From: Cladorhizidae sp. MBARI D1340-BT2
Taxonomy: Eukaryota > Porifera > Demospongiae > Poecilosclerida > Cladorhizidae
Direction of reading: 5' to 3'
DNA length: 64,000 nt
Assembly (NCBI GenBank): GCA_028752905.1
Contig: JAQNBH010000008.1
Location: forward strand, 4,020,025 to 4,084,024
In this document: positions 1-10,109 of the stretch, in pieces
How the letters are laid out: the number at the start of each line of letters is the position of its first letter
Numbering within the stretch: the stretch's first letter is position 1
Position numbers and translations under genes: made by a program
The notes under the pieces: generated by a model
Seen by the model: only the letters and a program-made list of their open reading frames with translations
Told to the model about the DNA's origin: nothing
Databases searched by the model: none

Positions 1-361
1 ACTATTCTCACAATTGCATGCATTCATTAATAGAGTTAACTCATTATTTTGGCTTTCCATAGCCAGCAGGGTAGCTTATTTGGTGACCAGTTTCCATGCA
101 TTGTATCAGGATGCATGCGTGTCATTATAACCTACCCATTATAATGAAATAGCTGTATTCCTTTCCAAGAAACTTAGAATGGCTTCCTGTGTGCACTCTA
201 AGAGTCTGAAATAAGATAAGGTGGAGTTTGCAACTTTCATTACTTAGTTTGTACATTCAAATATACCCCTGCTTCAGTGAATGGTTTATTCCAAGGGTGA
301 AGTCAGAGATGTAACCTTAACTGCCTCAGTTATTCAAGTGCAATCTTATAACATCTGTTGT

Positions 362-875
362 ATGTTTATGTGATGATGGCTGCAGCCCAATATGCAAATG
401 GCATTAATCTAATTCCGATACAGCAGCACAAGAACTGTGCAGCAGCTGTGCCAAGTTTGCTGACTTGGAGTGCACCAGCTGCAACAAGAAGGGATATTGC
501 ACAGGATTTGCCAGGAGAAAAACTGACCAAACCACCAACACTTCTGCAGAGAAGTGTCTGCCACAAGAAGTGAGAGAGAAATGCTCCGACGAGACAGTTT
601 GGGCACATCTGGGAAGGCTGTGGAAGGCAATAAAAGTATATGTGTTTGTGGTACATCTGCAGAGTACGAATGTTCAGGATGCAAGAAGCAGGGATACTGC
701 TCAGAGAAATGTCAGCTTGAAGATTGGCGCTCCCACGAATACCACTGCAGCCTCCAGGGAATCAATAGAAGGCAAGTCGGGTGGTTGTTGACAGCTCCAA
801 CATCTCATGGCACATTGTTGAGGCAAGGAAATAAGAGAAGAGAGAAGAGAAGAGGTCCTACAAAAATGAATTAGC
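362..875 (+). pseudogene. Double-MYND zinc-finger gene fragment, + copy 1, frameshifted
   Basis: MYND fingers bind two zinc ions through Cys/His ligands and usually mediate protein-protein contacts. Finger 1 lies at 438-547: a CSSC pair (canonical C-x2-C), CTSC, then GYC. Compared with the - strand relatives it has lost one base near 418 and one near 501, and a Trp codon has become TGA at 524-526. Finger 2 at 641-748 is open and holds CVC (one residue between the first Cys pair, unlike the usual two), CSGC, YC, KC, DW, H and HC. The likely 5' border is a weak AG acceptor just before 388. Downstream, 772-777 (GCAAGT) resembles a rare GC-type donor. The frame after finger 2 stops at about 872. 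With two frameshifts and a stop it cannot encode the two-finger protein. Confidence 0.72.
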
Positions 876-1207
876 AATTGGACATTACATCGAGCAACAC
901 CCATGCCAAAATTACAATGAAACCTTTCGCATAAAAGAAACTAGTGCTGAGATTGTACCTCCAAATAGTAAATATTATTATCTGATGTCCTAAGAGGATA
1001 CAAATGCTGCAATCTATCTATTTTATTTTGAATGGACACTTTTTAATGGGATGAAAATTTCTAGTGGCGGATAAGGTTCTTCACACATTTTTCAGTCTCG
1101 CTTGTGATGTACAAGGACAGGCCTTATTCACAAAGCCATATTATGTAAATAGTGTACGTTGTAGACACATCTCCTCCCACGCTTGCTCCTCTTTCTCCTC
1201 CTCCCAG

Positions 1208-1280
1208 ACATAGCCAGCAACAAAGCCTTCGTAATCATTAAAGACAAAAGTTGTATGATAATTTTAGTCTCAATTGAGAG
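1208..1280 (+). other. Possible orphan exon (73 nt)
   Basis: A long pyrimidine tract ends in CTCCCAG at 1207, a very good 3' splice site. The following 73 nt are open in one frame (reads ...NKAFVIIKDKSCMIILV...) and end at GAGAG followed by GTATTG, a plausible donor. I do not recognise the peptide, and no neighbouring exon clearly joins to it. It could be a relic of the same gene as the MYND segments or a chance open stretch. Confidence 0.28.
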
Positions 1281-1560
1281 GTATTGGAGGTATTGGATGG
1301 TATTATCGCATGTGATAAATTTCTTATTAAAAGGGTAGTTCCAAATGTGAAGGAAAAACACATTTCTTCACACGAGTCAACGTATCTATAGCCTTTCACA
1401 ATGCTTGTTTCGTAGCTACACATTCCAAGACTTGCATCTCGTGAGTGCCACTTACATGTGGTGGACTACCTTGTGGCATGCAATAGTAAGGCTTATATGC
1501 TTATGGACAATTGGTGATTCTGTTCGTATCAACCTATAGAACTGTAGTAACCACACTCTG

Positions 1561-1588
1561 GTGGGGGAGGGTGGGGGGGGGGGGGGCA
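1561..1588 (+). repeat. G-rich tract, expanded version
   Basis: A run of G broken by single A and T bases ends in 14 consecutive G. The matching tract in copy 2 (6941-6958) ends in only 6 G, so this is one of the few length differences between the 5.4-kb copies. It could fold as a G-quadruplex, or the length could be a sequencing error. Confidence 0.75.
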
Positions 1589-1952
1589 TTTGCTGATGTT
1601 GAAAAGCATTTCTCTATGATAATAATTTAAATTTTTTTTAATGCATAGACAGTACTGGGGTGAGCCTTGATGGTATTTTTTTTAATATGCATGTAGCAGA
1701 ATATTAAGTCGCAAGTTGCCATTTCAATATTTTCCTATCTACATGCTGGGTCATGCTAATGCCATGATATATGCATGCCAAAGACCATTATTCATCTTTC
1801 TGCTACAGCAAGAACAAGATTTTTGTAAGGATTTGTGCCTGAAAATATATCCCACTATACAGCGAAGGTAATAGTCAAGTTCATATAATTATTCATTTAC
1901 TTGTACCTTGCAGAAAAAAGAGACTTCCTACTTTGTTCGAAGAGTAGTACAC

Positions 1953-2109
1953 ATGTTCCATCCAATCTATGAATTCATAGATTGGCATCCAATGTATAGA
2001 TTGTGCTGCACAATCTATGAATGCCAATCTATTGCCTGCCAATCAATACACTTTAAAACATGGTAGCATATTAACCCTTTACAACAGATTCATAGATTGG
2101 ATGGAACAT
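1953..2109. mobile_element. MITE-like element, 157 bp, perfect 22-bp terminal inverted repeats
   Basis: The left end (1953-1974) and right end (2088-2109) are exact reverse complements over 22 bp. The core ATCTATGAAT/ATTCATAGAT motif is repeated inside, with a palindromic GATTGTGCTGCACAATC at the centre. There is no coding capacity, as expected for a miniature inverted-repeat element. I see no clear target-site duplication, so the superfamily is unknown. Confidence 0.68.
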
Positions 2110-2491
2110 ATCGACCAGTAATTATTATCGACTAGTTATACTGAGCGTGCAAGCCAAATATCCAAACCCACCCACACAATATGGGATAGTCGACGGGAAT
2201 TGACATAGCCCGCGCTACTCCCACGAAAAGAGAAGAAGGGAGAAGAGCTGTTTGTGAGGCAAGTTTCCCTACATTTGGGGACTATAGCAGTTGTGCGAGT
2301 TTTCGTGGTATTACAAAATGTGCATTATATCTTTTTTGACAGAGCAATATTCTTCAAATATCTTTTTTTGCTCTAGCTACACTTGCCATGTCACTTAGTT
2401 CTTTATCTTCCAAATCCATGTGGAGTCAGTATCACTTTTTTCTACATCATTACACTCTCAGTTGCAATCATTACTTTCTCTGTTGCGCAAA
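2110..2491. other. Noncoding spacer
   Basis: I recognise nothing here. Short frames are present on + but without homology or a codon pattern I can defend. Confidence 0.5.
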
Positions 2492-2597
2492 GGGTGTTAA
2501 TATGCTACCACGTTTGAAGGGTATTGACTGCCAGGCAATAGATTGGTTGTGCTGCACAATCTATAGATTGGGCGGATTCATAGATTGGATGGAACAT
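2492..2597. mobile_element. Truncated, inverted relative of the 157-bp TIR element
   Basis: This is the reverse complement of about 2000-2080 of the neighbouring TIR element, and it keeps one terminal repeat at its right end (to 2597). It lacks about 30 bp of the other end. It lies in opposite orientation to the full element, inside the same inverted-repeat spacer. Confidence 0.6.
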
Positions 2598-2789
2598 ATA
2601 ATATGTATATGACTTCTTGTTTCTTGGAACATCATATATAATTGCATTCTTTATTTGGAGGTATTGCAATCTCAGCACTAGTGTCTTTTATGCAAAAAGG
2701 TTTCATTGTAATTGTAGCGTGGGTGTTGCCTCAATGGAATGTCCAGTTGCTAATTCATTTTGGTAGAACCTCTTCTCTTCTCTCTTCTC

Positions 2790-3268
2790 TTATATCCGCC
2801 TCAACGATGGGCCATGAGATGTTGGAGTTTTCAACAAGCACCCAACTTGCCTTCTATTGATTCCCTGGAGGCTGCAGTGGTATTTGTGCGAGCGCCAATC
2901 TTCAAGCTGACATTTCTCTGAGCAGTATCCCTGCTTCTTGCATCCTGAACATTCGTACTCTGCAGATGTGCCACAAACACATATGCCTTCATTGCCTTCC
3001 ACAGCCTTCCCAGATGTGCCCAAACTGTCTTGTCGGAGCATTTCTCTCTCACTTCTTGTGGCAGACACTTCTCTACAGAAGTTTTGGTAGTTTGGCGAGT
3101 TTTTTTCTCCTGGCAAATCCTGCTGCAATATCCCTTCTTGTTGCAGCTGGTGCTCTCCAAGTTAGAAAACTTGGCACAGCTGCACAGTTCTTGAGCTGCT
3201 GTATCTGGAATTAGATTAATGCCATTTGCATTTTGGGCTACAGCCAACATCACATAAACACACAACAA
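2790..3268 (-). pseudogene. Double-MYND zinc-finger gene fragment, - copy 1, frameshifted
   Basis: Read on -, finger 1 begins with a CSC pair (one AGC codon shorter than the CSSC of the + copies). The next Cys is replaced by Ser (LESTSC instead of LECTSC), so a zinc ligand is missing. An extra A in the run after QEK shifts the frame before the His/Cys end of finger 1. Finger 2 (2874-2981) is open and keeps all its ligands: CVC, CSGC, GYC, KC, H and HC. After finger 2 the GCAAGT donor-like site is present, as in the + copies. The fingers lie in different frames, so this is a pseudogene or at best a single-finger coding exon. Confidence 0.72.
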
Positions 3269-3428
3269 ATTTTATAAGGTTGCACTTGAATAACTGAGGC
3301 AGTTAAGGTTACAACTCTGACTTCACCCTTGGAATAAACCACTCACTGAGGCAGTGGTATATTTGAATGTACAAACTAAAGTTGCACACTCCACCTTATC
3401 TTATTTCAGACTCTTAGAGTGCACACCT

Positions 3429-3514
3429 GAAGCCATTCTAAGTTTCTTGGAAAGGAGAACACCTCCAACCGGAAGCCATGCTAAGTTTCTTGGAAAGGTT
3501 AACACCTCCAACCA
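3429..3514 (+). repeat. 43-bp tandem duplication
   Basis: Two adjacent 43-bp units (3429-3471 and 3472-3514) beginning GAAGCCAT differ at a few bases. 43 is not a multiple of 3, so any open frame here is shifted between units. The first unit continues the right arm of the inverted repeat, so the duplication occurred at the arm's edge. Confidence 0.85.
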
Positions 3515-3519
3515 AACAG

Positions 3520-4640
3520 CAGATGTTTTGGTAGAGGATCAGCTACAGCCACTTTTGACTTGGCAACAAATCCACATAAGTTAAAATTCAAATGGCAGAA
3601 CTGAGCGCAGGCCATTTGTTGTGCTTATAATAATTATAGCATGTGCATTGGCATGATAGTATTAATGATGAATCTACTCACCATGTTATTGGTAGTAGTA
3701 TTCTGAACCTTACAACCTTATGAAGCAATAAGATATGATAGCGATTTCCATGCATGTAAAACAGGCAGATGGACAGATGATAGTGCCATATATAAGTAAT
3801 ATATATATATATTAAATGTAATTACAATGACCTTCTCAATAATCAACTTCAATTTTTTTCCTCTTGATGTCTCGACTAGATACTCTCATTATTCCTGTTG
3901 AAGGCTATAGCATATAGTCGAAAAGTCGAGAAAGTAAAAATTCAAGTTTATTATTAAGGTCATTATAATTTTATGATGTCAACTGAGAGTTCTTTGAGAG
4001 TTTAGTATATGAGGTATAAATATATAAGTAAATATATATATATAAATGTATATGATATAAGTAAATACATATATATATGGGGTACAGTAAATTTATAGAT
4101 AACTGTATGAGGTATAAATATATAAGTAAATATATATATATATGTATATGGGGTAAAATATATAAGTAAATATATAAAGTGTCACAGTTAAAAGCATGAA
4201 GTGTCGTAAGTACAATTGATGTTCAGTAACATGCCTAAAGACGAGGGACAGACGATTCCATATTTATTTCATAATCGAGAAACAGAATAGTCATGGACGT
4301 GCATTGTAACTTCTGGTACGAAAGTTTTTATGAATGGAGTGCTATTGCACGCAAGTTAAGTAAAGAGAAAAAAGAGATGGATAACAGATCCTTGAAGATG
4401 ATAAAACGTGTTTTTTTTGTAAACCAGTTACTACTTTAGTGAAGGATTCGAGGCATGCTTGGAATCGTTTTGGAGTTGATGTCAACTGAAACTACATTTA
4501 GGCTACTGAGAAGCTGCCAGTGTGAGTATTAGCTAAAATACAAGCTCTGTAGTTTTTGTGTGGGGTTTTGACATACACCATTTATAGGATGAAACCAACA
4601 CAGGGAGTGCCACTGCACTGTCTTTGTTTGATTATGTTTG
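3520..4640. other. AT-rich noncoding region
   Basis: This stretch holds short (AT)n runs near 3799-3813 and a degenerate AT minisatellite (about 4010-4180) built from TATAAATATATAAGTAAA-type units. I see no gene. Confidence 0.6.
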
Positions 4641-4645
4641 TGTAG

Positions 4646-5356
4646 GTTGTGCCCATTTCCAATAAATATCAAGGAAGAGTCTTCCAGTGAATCACTATCC
4701 AGTGAAGCATCCAGTGAAGGAAGCTCGTTTAATGATCTCGACATAACAAGAACAATATCTCTAGAACTCATCGTTCCTAAAGGTATTCCACCATTGCTTT
4801 CTCCTTTTCTATCTTTAATTACTTTCATTTTGTTCTGTTGTTGTTGTTGTTGTTGTTGTTGTTCAGGAAAGACACTGCAGCGTGCGTTCTCGAGGCCCAC
4901 CATCACTTCAAGAGTGGAAAGTGCACTTGAATTCAAAGAACCATCCGAGATGGGCGGTCAACTTCGCTGGCAGATTGTCTGCATTTTGTCAGAAGATGAA
5001 CTCCTCAAAATGGATATCAGAGATTTGATTCGGGCAGTTAGCAGATGCTTTAAGTGATGAGGAAATAAATCTTCATCAGCCGCGAGGGATTACTGAGCTG
5101 GTAAACAAGCAGGGGATCTACTTGTTCAATGGCGCCACTCTGAGGGATCTAAGGAATAGGTTTGTGGACTCGCAACAGCTGGTGGCTTGCACTTTCAGTT
5201 CGTGCGATCTGACATCCCTGGGGGAATAGAAGTGGAGACCGAGGGTGATATAATGCTGAGACAAATTGAGCAGAACCTGGTTCAGAAAAGGATGATTTAC
5301 GTGGAGATGATAAGTGCGGGTAGGTCGAGTGAAACAAGGTCACTGACGTTCCAGTG
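4646..5356 (+). pseudogene. Two-exon gene remnant, Ser/Glu-rich then conserved-looking domain, frameshifted
   Basis: A TGTAG acceptor precedes 4646. Exon 1 (4646-4782) encodes an acidic Ser-rich stretch (KEESSSESLSSEASSEGSS) and ends at an AAAG/GT donor. The intron is 4783-4866 (84 bp), with a (TTG)n tract before TTCAG. Exon 2 starts at 4867 in matching phase 1 and reads GKTLQRAF..., then LRWQIVCILSEDELLKMD. The frame stops at 5057. Coding-like sequence continues in a second frame (ALSDEEINLHQ..., GITELVNKQGIYLFNG) to a TAG near 5229. A third frame, entered at the G-run just before that TAG, carries EVETEGDIMLRQIEQNL to TGA at 5354-5356. I do not recognise the domain. Two apparent frameshifts argue for a pseudogene, or for missed introns. 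Confidence 0.5.
4835..4863 (+). repeat. (TTG)n microsatellite in a small intron
   Basis: About nine TTG/TGT repeats form the pyrimidine-poor tail of the 84-bp intron before its AG. Because 84 is divisible by 3 and the intron has no stop, retention would add a run of nine Cys codons in frame. Confidence 0.8.
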
Positions 5357-5741
5357 AACCCTAGAAAAAATTGGTCACTATTCTCACAATTGCATGCATT
5401 CATTAATAGAGTTAACTCATTATTTTGGCTTTCCATAGCCAGCAGGGTATATAGCTTATTTGGTGACCAGTTTCCATGCATTGTATCAGGATGCATGCGT
5501 GTCATTATAACCTACCCATTATAATGAAATAGCTGTATTCCTTTCCAAGAAACTTAGAATGGCTTCCTGTGGGCACTCTAAGAGTCTGAAATAAGATAAG
5601 GTGGAGTTTGCAACTTTCATTACTTAGTTTGTACATTCAAATATACCCCTGCTTCAGTGAATGGTTTATTCCAAGGGTGAAGTCAGAGATGTAACCTTAA
5701 CTGCCTCAGTTATTCAAGTGCAATCTTATAACATCTGTTGT

Positions 5742-6255
5742 ATGTTTATGTGATGATGGCTGCAGCCCAATATGCAAATGGCATTAATCTAATTCCGATA
5801 CAGCAGCACAAGAACTGTGCAGCAGCTGTGCCAAGTTTGCTGACTTGGAGTGCACCAGCTGCAACAAGAAGGGATATTGCACAGGATTTGCCAGGAGAAA
5901 AACTGACCAAACCACCAACACTTCTGCAGAGAAGTGTCTGCCACAAGAAGTGAGAGAGAAATGCTCCGACGAGACAGTTTGGGCACATCTGGGAAGGCTG
6001 TGGAAGGCAATAAAAGTATATGTGTTTGTGGTACATCTGCAGAGTACGAATGTTCAGGATGCAAGAAGCAGGGATACTGCTCAGAGAAATGTCAGCTTGA
6101 AGATTGGCGCTCCCACGAATACCACTGCAGCCTCCAGGGAATCAATAGAAGGCAAGTCGGGTGGTTGTTGACAGCTCCAACATCTCATGGCACATTGTTG
6201 AGGCAAGGAAATAAGAGAAGAGAGAAGAGAAGAGGTCCTACAAAAATGAATTAGC
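5742..6255 (+). pseudogene. Double-MYND zinc-finger gene fragment, + copy 2, frameshifted
   Basis: As far as I can see this is identical to 362-875, including both single-base losses in and before finger 1 and the in-frame TGA at 5904-5906. Finger 2 is at 6021-6128 and intact. Sharing the same lesions shows that inactivation preceded the 5.4-kb duplication. Confidence 0.72.
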
Positions 6256-6587
6256 AATTGGACATTACATCGAGCAACACCCATGCCAAAATTACAATGA
6301 AACCTTTCGCATAAAAGAAACTAGTGCTGAGATTGTACCTCCAAATAGTAAATATTATTATCTGATGTCCTAAGAGGATACAAATGCTGCAATCTATCTA
6401 TTTTATTTTGAATGGACACTTTTTAATGGGATGAAAATTTCTAGTGGCGGATAAGGTTCTTCACACATTTTTCAGTCTCGCTTGTGATGTACAAGGACAG
6501 GCCTTATTCACAAAGCCATATTATGTAAATAGTGTACGTTGTAGACACATCTCCTCCCACGCTTGCTCCTCTTTCTCCTCCTCCCAG

Positions 6588-6660
6588 ACATAGCCAGCAA
6601 CAAAGCCTTCGTAATCATTAAAGACAAAAGTTGTATGATAATTTTAGTCTCAATTGAGAG
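6588..6660 (+). other. Possible orphan exon, copy 2
   Basis: This is an exact counterpart of 1208-1280 with the same pyrimidine tract, AG and GT borders. It adds no independent evidence because it belongs to the recent duplication. Confidence 0.26.
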
Positions 6661-6940
6661 GTATTGGAGGTATTGGATGGTATTATCGCATGTGATAAAT
6701 TTCTTATTAAAAGGGTAGTTCCAAATGTGAAGGAAAAACACATTTCTTCACACGAGTCAACGTATCTATAGCCTTTCACAATGCTTGTTTCGTAGCTACA
6801 CATTCCAAGACTTGCATCTCGTGAGTGCCACTTACATGTGGTGGACTACCTTGTGGCATGCAATAGTAAGGCTTATATGCTTATGGACAATTGGTGATTC
6901 TGTTCGTATCAACCTATAGAACTGTAGTAACCACACTCTG

Positions 6941-6958
6941 GTGGGGGAGGGTGGGGGG
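6941..6958 (+). repeat. G-rich tract, short version
   Basis: This matches 1561-1588 but ends in a 6-G run. The 8-base difference plus other small indels change the copy offset from 5380 to 5372. Confidence 0.7.
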
Positions 6959-7324
6959 CATTTGCTGATGTTGAAAAGCATTTCTCTATGATAATAATTT
7001 AAATTTTTTTTAATGCATAGACAGTACTGGGGTGAGCCTTGATGGTATTTTTTTTAATATGCATGTAGCAGAATATTAAGTCGCAAGTTGCCATTTCAAT
7101 ATTTTCCTATCTACATGCTGGGTCATGCTAATGCCATGATATATGCATGCCAAAGACCATTATTCATCTTTCTGCTACAGCAAGAACAAGATTTTTGTAA
7201 GGATTTGTGCCTGAAAATATATCCCACTATACAGCGAAGGTAATAGTCAAGTTCATATAATTATTCATTTACTTGTACCTTGCAGAAAAAAGAGACTTCC
7301 TACTTTGTTCGAAGAGTAGTACAC
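6959..7324. other. Inverted-repeat spacer, copy 2: no gene seen
   Basis: The same noncoding sequence as 1589-1952. Confidence 0.5.
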
Positions 7325-7481
7325 ATGTTCCATCCAATCTATGAATTCATAGATTGGCATCCAATGTATAGATTGTGCTGCACAATCTATGAATGCCAAT
7401 CTATTGCCTGCCAATCAATACACTTTAAAACATGGTAGCATATTAACCCTTTACAACAGATTCATAGATTGGATGGAACAT
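7325..7481. mobile_element. MITE-like element, copy in second 5.4-kb unit
   Basis: This is the counterpart of 1953-2109 with both 22-bp terminal repeats intact (7325-7346 and 7460-7481). It arrived by segmental duplication rather than by a separate insertion, because the flanks are identical. Confidence 0.67.
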
Positions 7482-7863
7482 ATCGACCAGTAATTATTAT
7501 CGACTAGTTATACTGAGCGTGCAAGCCAAATATCCAAACCCACCCACACAATATGGGATAGTCGACGGGAATTGACATAGCCCGCGCTACTCCCACGAAA
7601 AGAGAAGAAGGGAGAAGAGCTGTTTGTGAGGCAAGTTTCCCTACATTTGGGGACTATAGCAGTTGTGCGAGTTTTCGTGGTATTACAAAATGTGCATTAT
7701 ATCTTTTTTGACAGAGCAATATTCTTCAAATATCTTTTTTTGCTCTAGCTACACTTGCCATGTCACTTAGTTCTTTATCTTCCAAATCCATGTGGAGTCA
7801 GTATCACTTTTTTCTACATCATTACACTCTCAGTTGCAATCATTACTTTCTCTGTTGCGCAAA

Positions 7864-7969
7864 GGGTGTTAATATGCTACCACGTTTGAAGGGTATTGAC
7901 TGCCAGGCAATAGATTGGTTGTGCTGCACAATCTATAGATTGGGCGGATTCATAGATTGGATGGAACAT
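7864..7969. mobile_element. Truncated inverted TIR-element relative, copy 2
   Basis: Counterpart of 2492-2597 with the same truncated left end. Confidence 0.58.
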
Positions 7970-8161
7970 ATAATATGTATATGACTTCTTGTTTCTTGGA
8001 ACATCATATATAATTGCATTCTTTATTTGGAGGTATTGCAATCTCAGCACTAGTGTCTTTTATGCAAAAAGGTTTCATTGTAATTGTAGCGTGGGTGTTG
8101 CCTCAATGGAATGTCCAGTTGCTAATTCATTTTGGTAGAACCTCTTCTCTTCTCTCTTCTC

Positions 8162-8640
8162 TTATATCCGCCTCAACGATGGGCCATGAGATGTTGGAGT
8201 TTTCAACAAGCACCCAACTTGCCTTCTATTGATTCCCTGGAGGCTGCAGTGGTATTTGTGCGAGCGCCAATCTTCAAGCTGACATTTCTCTGAGCAGTAT
8301 CCCTGCTTCTTGCATCCTGAACATTCGTACTCTGCAGATGTGCCACAAACACATATGCCTTCATTGCCTTCCACAGCCTTCCCAGATGTGCCCAAACTGT
8401 CTTGTCGGAGCATTTCTCTCTCACTTCTTGTGGCAGACACTTCTCTACAGAAGTTTTGGTAGTTTGGCGAGTTTTTTTCTCCTGGCAAATCCTGCTGCAA
8501 TATCCCTTCTTGTTGCAGCTGGTGCTCTCCAAGTTAGAAAACTTGGCACAGCTGCACAGTTCTTGAGCTGCTGTATCTGGAATTAGATTAATGCCATTTG
8601 CATATTGGGCTACAGCCAGCATCACATAAACACACAACAA
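8162..8640 (-). pseudogene. Double-MYND zinc-finger gene fragment, - copy 2, frameshifted
   Basis: This matches 2790-3268 apart from scattered substitutions; a codon upstream of finger 1 is TAT (Tyr) here and AAT (Asn) in copy 1. It has the same lost Cys in finger 1 and the same extra A after QEK. Finger 2 is complete at 8246-8353. Confidence 0.72.
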
Positions 8641-8808
8641 ATTTTATAAGATTGCACTTGATTAACTGAGGCAGTTAAGGTTACAACTCTGACTTCACCC
8701 TTGGAATAAACCACTCACTGAGGCAGTGGTGTATTTGAATGTACAAACTAAATAATGAAAGTTGCACACTCTACCTTATCTTATTTCAGACTCTTAGAGT
8801 GCACACCT

Positions 8809-8894
8809 GAAGCCATCCTAAGTTTCTTGGAAAGGAGAACACCTCCAACCGGAAGCCATCCTAAGTTTCTTGGAAAGGTGAACACCTCCAACCA
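8809..8894 (+). repeat. 43-bp tandem duplication, copy 2
   Basis: Units 8809-8851 and 8852-8894 correspond to 3429-3514. Both units here carry GAAGCCATCC, so they are more alike than in copy 1. Confidence 0.83.
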
Positions 8895-8899
8895 AACAG

Positions 8900-9352
8900 C
8901 AGATGTTTTGGTAGAGGATCAGCTACAGCCACTTTTGACTTGGCAACAAATCTACATAAGTAAAAATTCAAATGGCAGAACTGAGCGCAGGCCATTTGTT
9001 GTGCTTATAATTATAGCATGTGCATTGGCATGATAGTATTAATGATGAAACTACTCACCATGTTATTATTAGTAGTAGTATTCTGAACCTTACAACCTGA
9101 TGAAGCAATAAGATATGATCCATGCATGTAGAACAGGCAGATGGACAGATGATAGTGCCACAAATAATAGATAAATGTATAATTACAATGACTTTCTCAA
9201 TAATCAACTTGAATTTTTATTCTCTTGATGTCTCGCCTAATTATTCCTGTTGAAGGCTATAGCATATAGTCGAAAAGTCAAGAGAGTAAAAATTCAAGTT
9301 TATTATTGAGGTCAATGATGTCAACTGAGAGTTCATTGAGAGTTTAGTATAT
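8900..9352. other. Noncoding region
   Basis: Counterpart of 3535-4010 with small deletions. I see nothing that supports a gene. Confidence 0.5.
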
Positions 9353-9422
9353 GGGGTATAAATTTATAAGTAAATATATATATATATATATATATAAATG
9401 TATATGGGGTATAAATATATAA

Positions 9423-9462
<40 letters not shown>

Positions 9463-9655
9463 TATATATATACATGAGGTATAAATATATAAGTAAATAT
9501 ATATGAGGTATAAATATATAAGTAAATATATGTATATGAGGTATAAATATATAAGTATATATATATATATATATATATAAATGTATATGGGGTATAAATA
9601 TATAAGTAAATATATATAAATGTATGTGGTATAAATATATAAGTAAATATATAGA
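9353..9655. repeat. AT minisatellite, expanded
   Basis: Units of the GGTATAAATATATAAGTA type are separated by (AT)n runs up to about 30 bp. The equivalent in copy 1 is about half as long. Long Tyr/Ile-rich open frames on - across this tract are by-products of the repeat. Confidence 0.88.
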
Positions 9656-10109
9656 GTGTTACAGTTAAAAGCATGAAGTGTCGTAATTGAAGTTCAGTAA
9701 CATGCTTGAAGACCAGGGATAGACGATTCCATACCAACTGCTTTATTCCATAATTGAGAAAAAGAATAGTCATGGACGTGCATTGTAACTTCTGGTACGT
9801 AAGTTTTTAAGAATGGAGTGCTATTGTACGCAAGTTATGCAAGGGGGAAAAAGAGATGGACATGAGATCCTTGAAGATGATTCATTCACTTTAAACGTGT
9901 GTTTTTTTGGTAAACCAGTTACTACTTTAGTGAAGGATTCGAGGCATGCTTGGAATCGTTTTGGAGTTGATGTCAACTGAAACTACATTTAGGCTGTTGA
10001 GAAGCTGCTGGTGTGAGTATTAGCTAAAATACAAGCTCTGTATTTTGACATGCACCATTTATAGGATGAAACCAACACAGGGAGTGCCACTCTGTCTTTG
10101 TTTGTCTAG
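9656..10109. other. Noncoding region upstream of exon remnant
   Basis: Homologous to 4175-4645 with indels. No gene seen; probably intron sequence of the remnant gene. Confidence 0.45.

Larger units (their letters stand above)
970..1952. other. Inverted-repeat spacer, left part: mostly noncoding
   Basis: I see no convincing gene apart from one short exon-like stretch (1208-1280) and a G-run (1561-1588). Several pyrimidine-rich AG acceptor-like sites (for example before 1811 and 1914) suggest old intronic sequence. Confidence 0.5.
161..3455. repeat. Large inverted repeat with MYND segments in both arms (copy 1)
   Basis: Bases 161-968 read on + reappear as the reverse complement at about 2653-3455, with a spacer of about 1.7 kb. 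The arms share the double-MYND segment and its flanks but differ by many substitutions and indels, so the inversion predates the 5.4-kb duplication. A transcript through both arms could form a long imperfect hairpin, though nothing here shows that it is transcribed. Confidence 0.85.
1..5376 (+). repeat. 5.4-kb tandem duplication, copy 1
   Basis: The first bases of the window recur from 5377 with an offset of 5376, then 5380 after a 4-bp insertion, then 5372 after a shorter G-run. The two copies match almost base for base from 1 to about 3300. Differences then accumulate as small indels in the AT-rich part (3780-4200 versus 9120-9660). The unit contains a + MYND segment, a TIR element, a - MYND segment and a spliced gene remnant. 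The left edge may extend outside the window. Such near-identity implies a recent duplication. Confidence 0.93.
5541..8835. repeat. Large inverted repeat with MYND segments in both arms (copy 2)
   Basis: The arms at 5541-6348 (+) and about 8025-8835 (-) mirror those of the first unit. Arm-to-arm divergence is much greater than copy-to-copy divergence, which orders the events: inversion first, 5.4-kb duplication later. Confidence 0.84.

Noticed and set aside
366..656. Open frames on the strand opposite to the MYND fingers
   Set aside because: They are antisense shadows of Cys-rich coding sequence and contain no domain; the same holds for 2966-3214 and 10,551-10,873.
1128..1423. Short - strand frames in the inverted-repeat spacer
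   Set aside because: No domain, and low-complexity basic residues come from the antisense of a pyrimidine tract.
4529..4936. Gln-run open frame on - opposite the (TTG)n intron
   Set aside because: The poly-Gln comes from the antisense of the TTG repeat, and the + strand shows matching splice borders.
9333..9773. Tyr/Ile-rich open frame of 146 codons on -
   Set aside because: It is a translation of the AT minisatellite; copy 1 lacks an equivalent frame.
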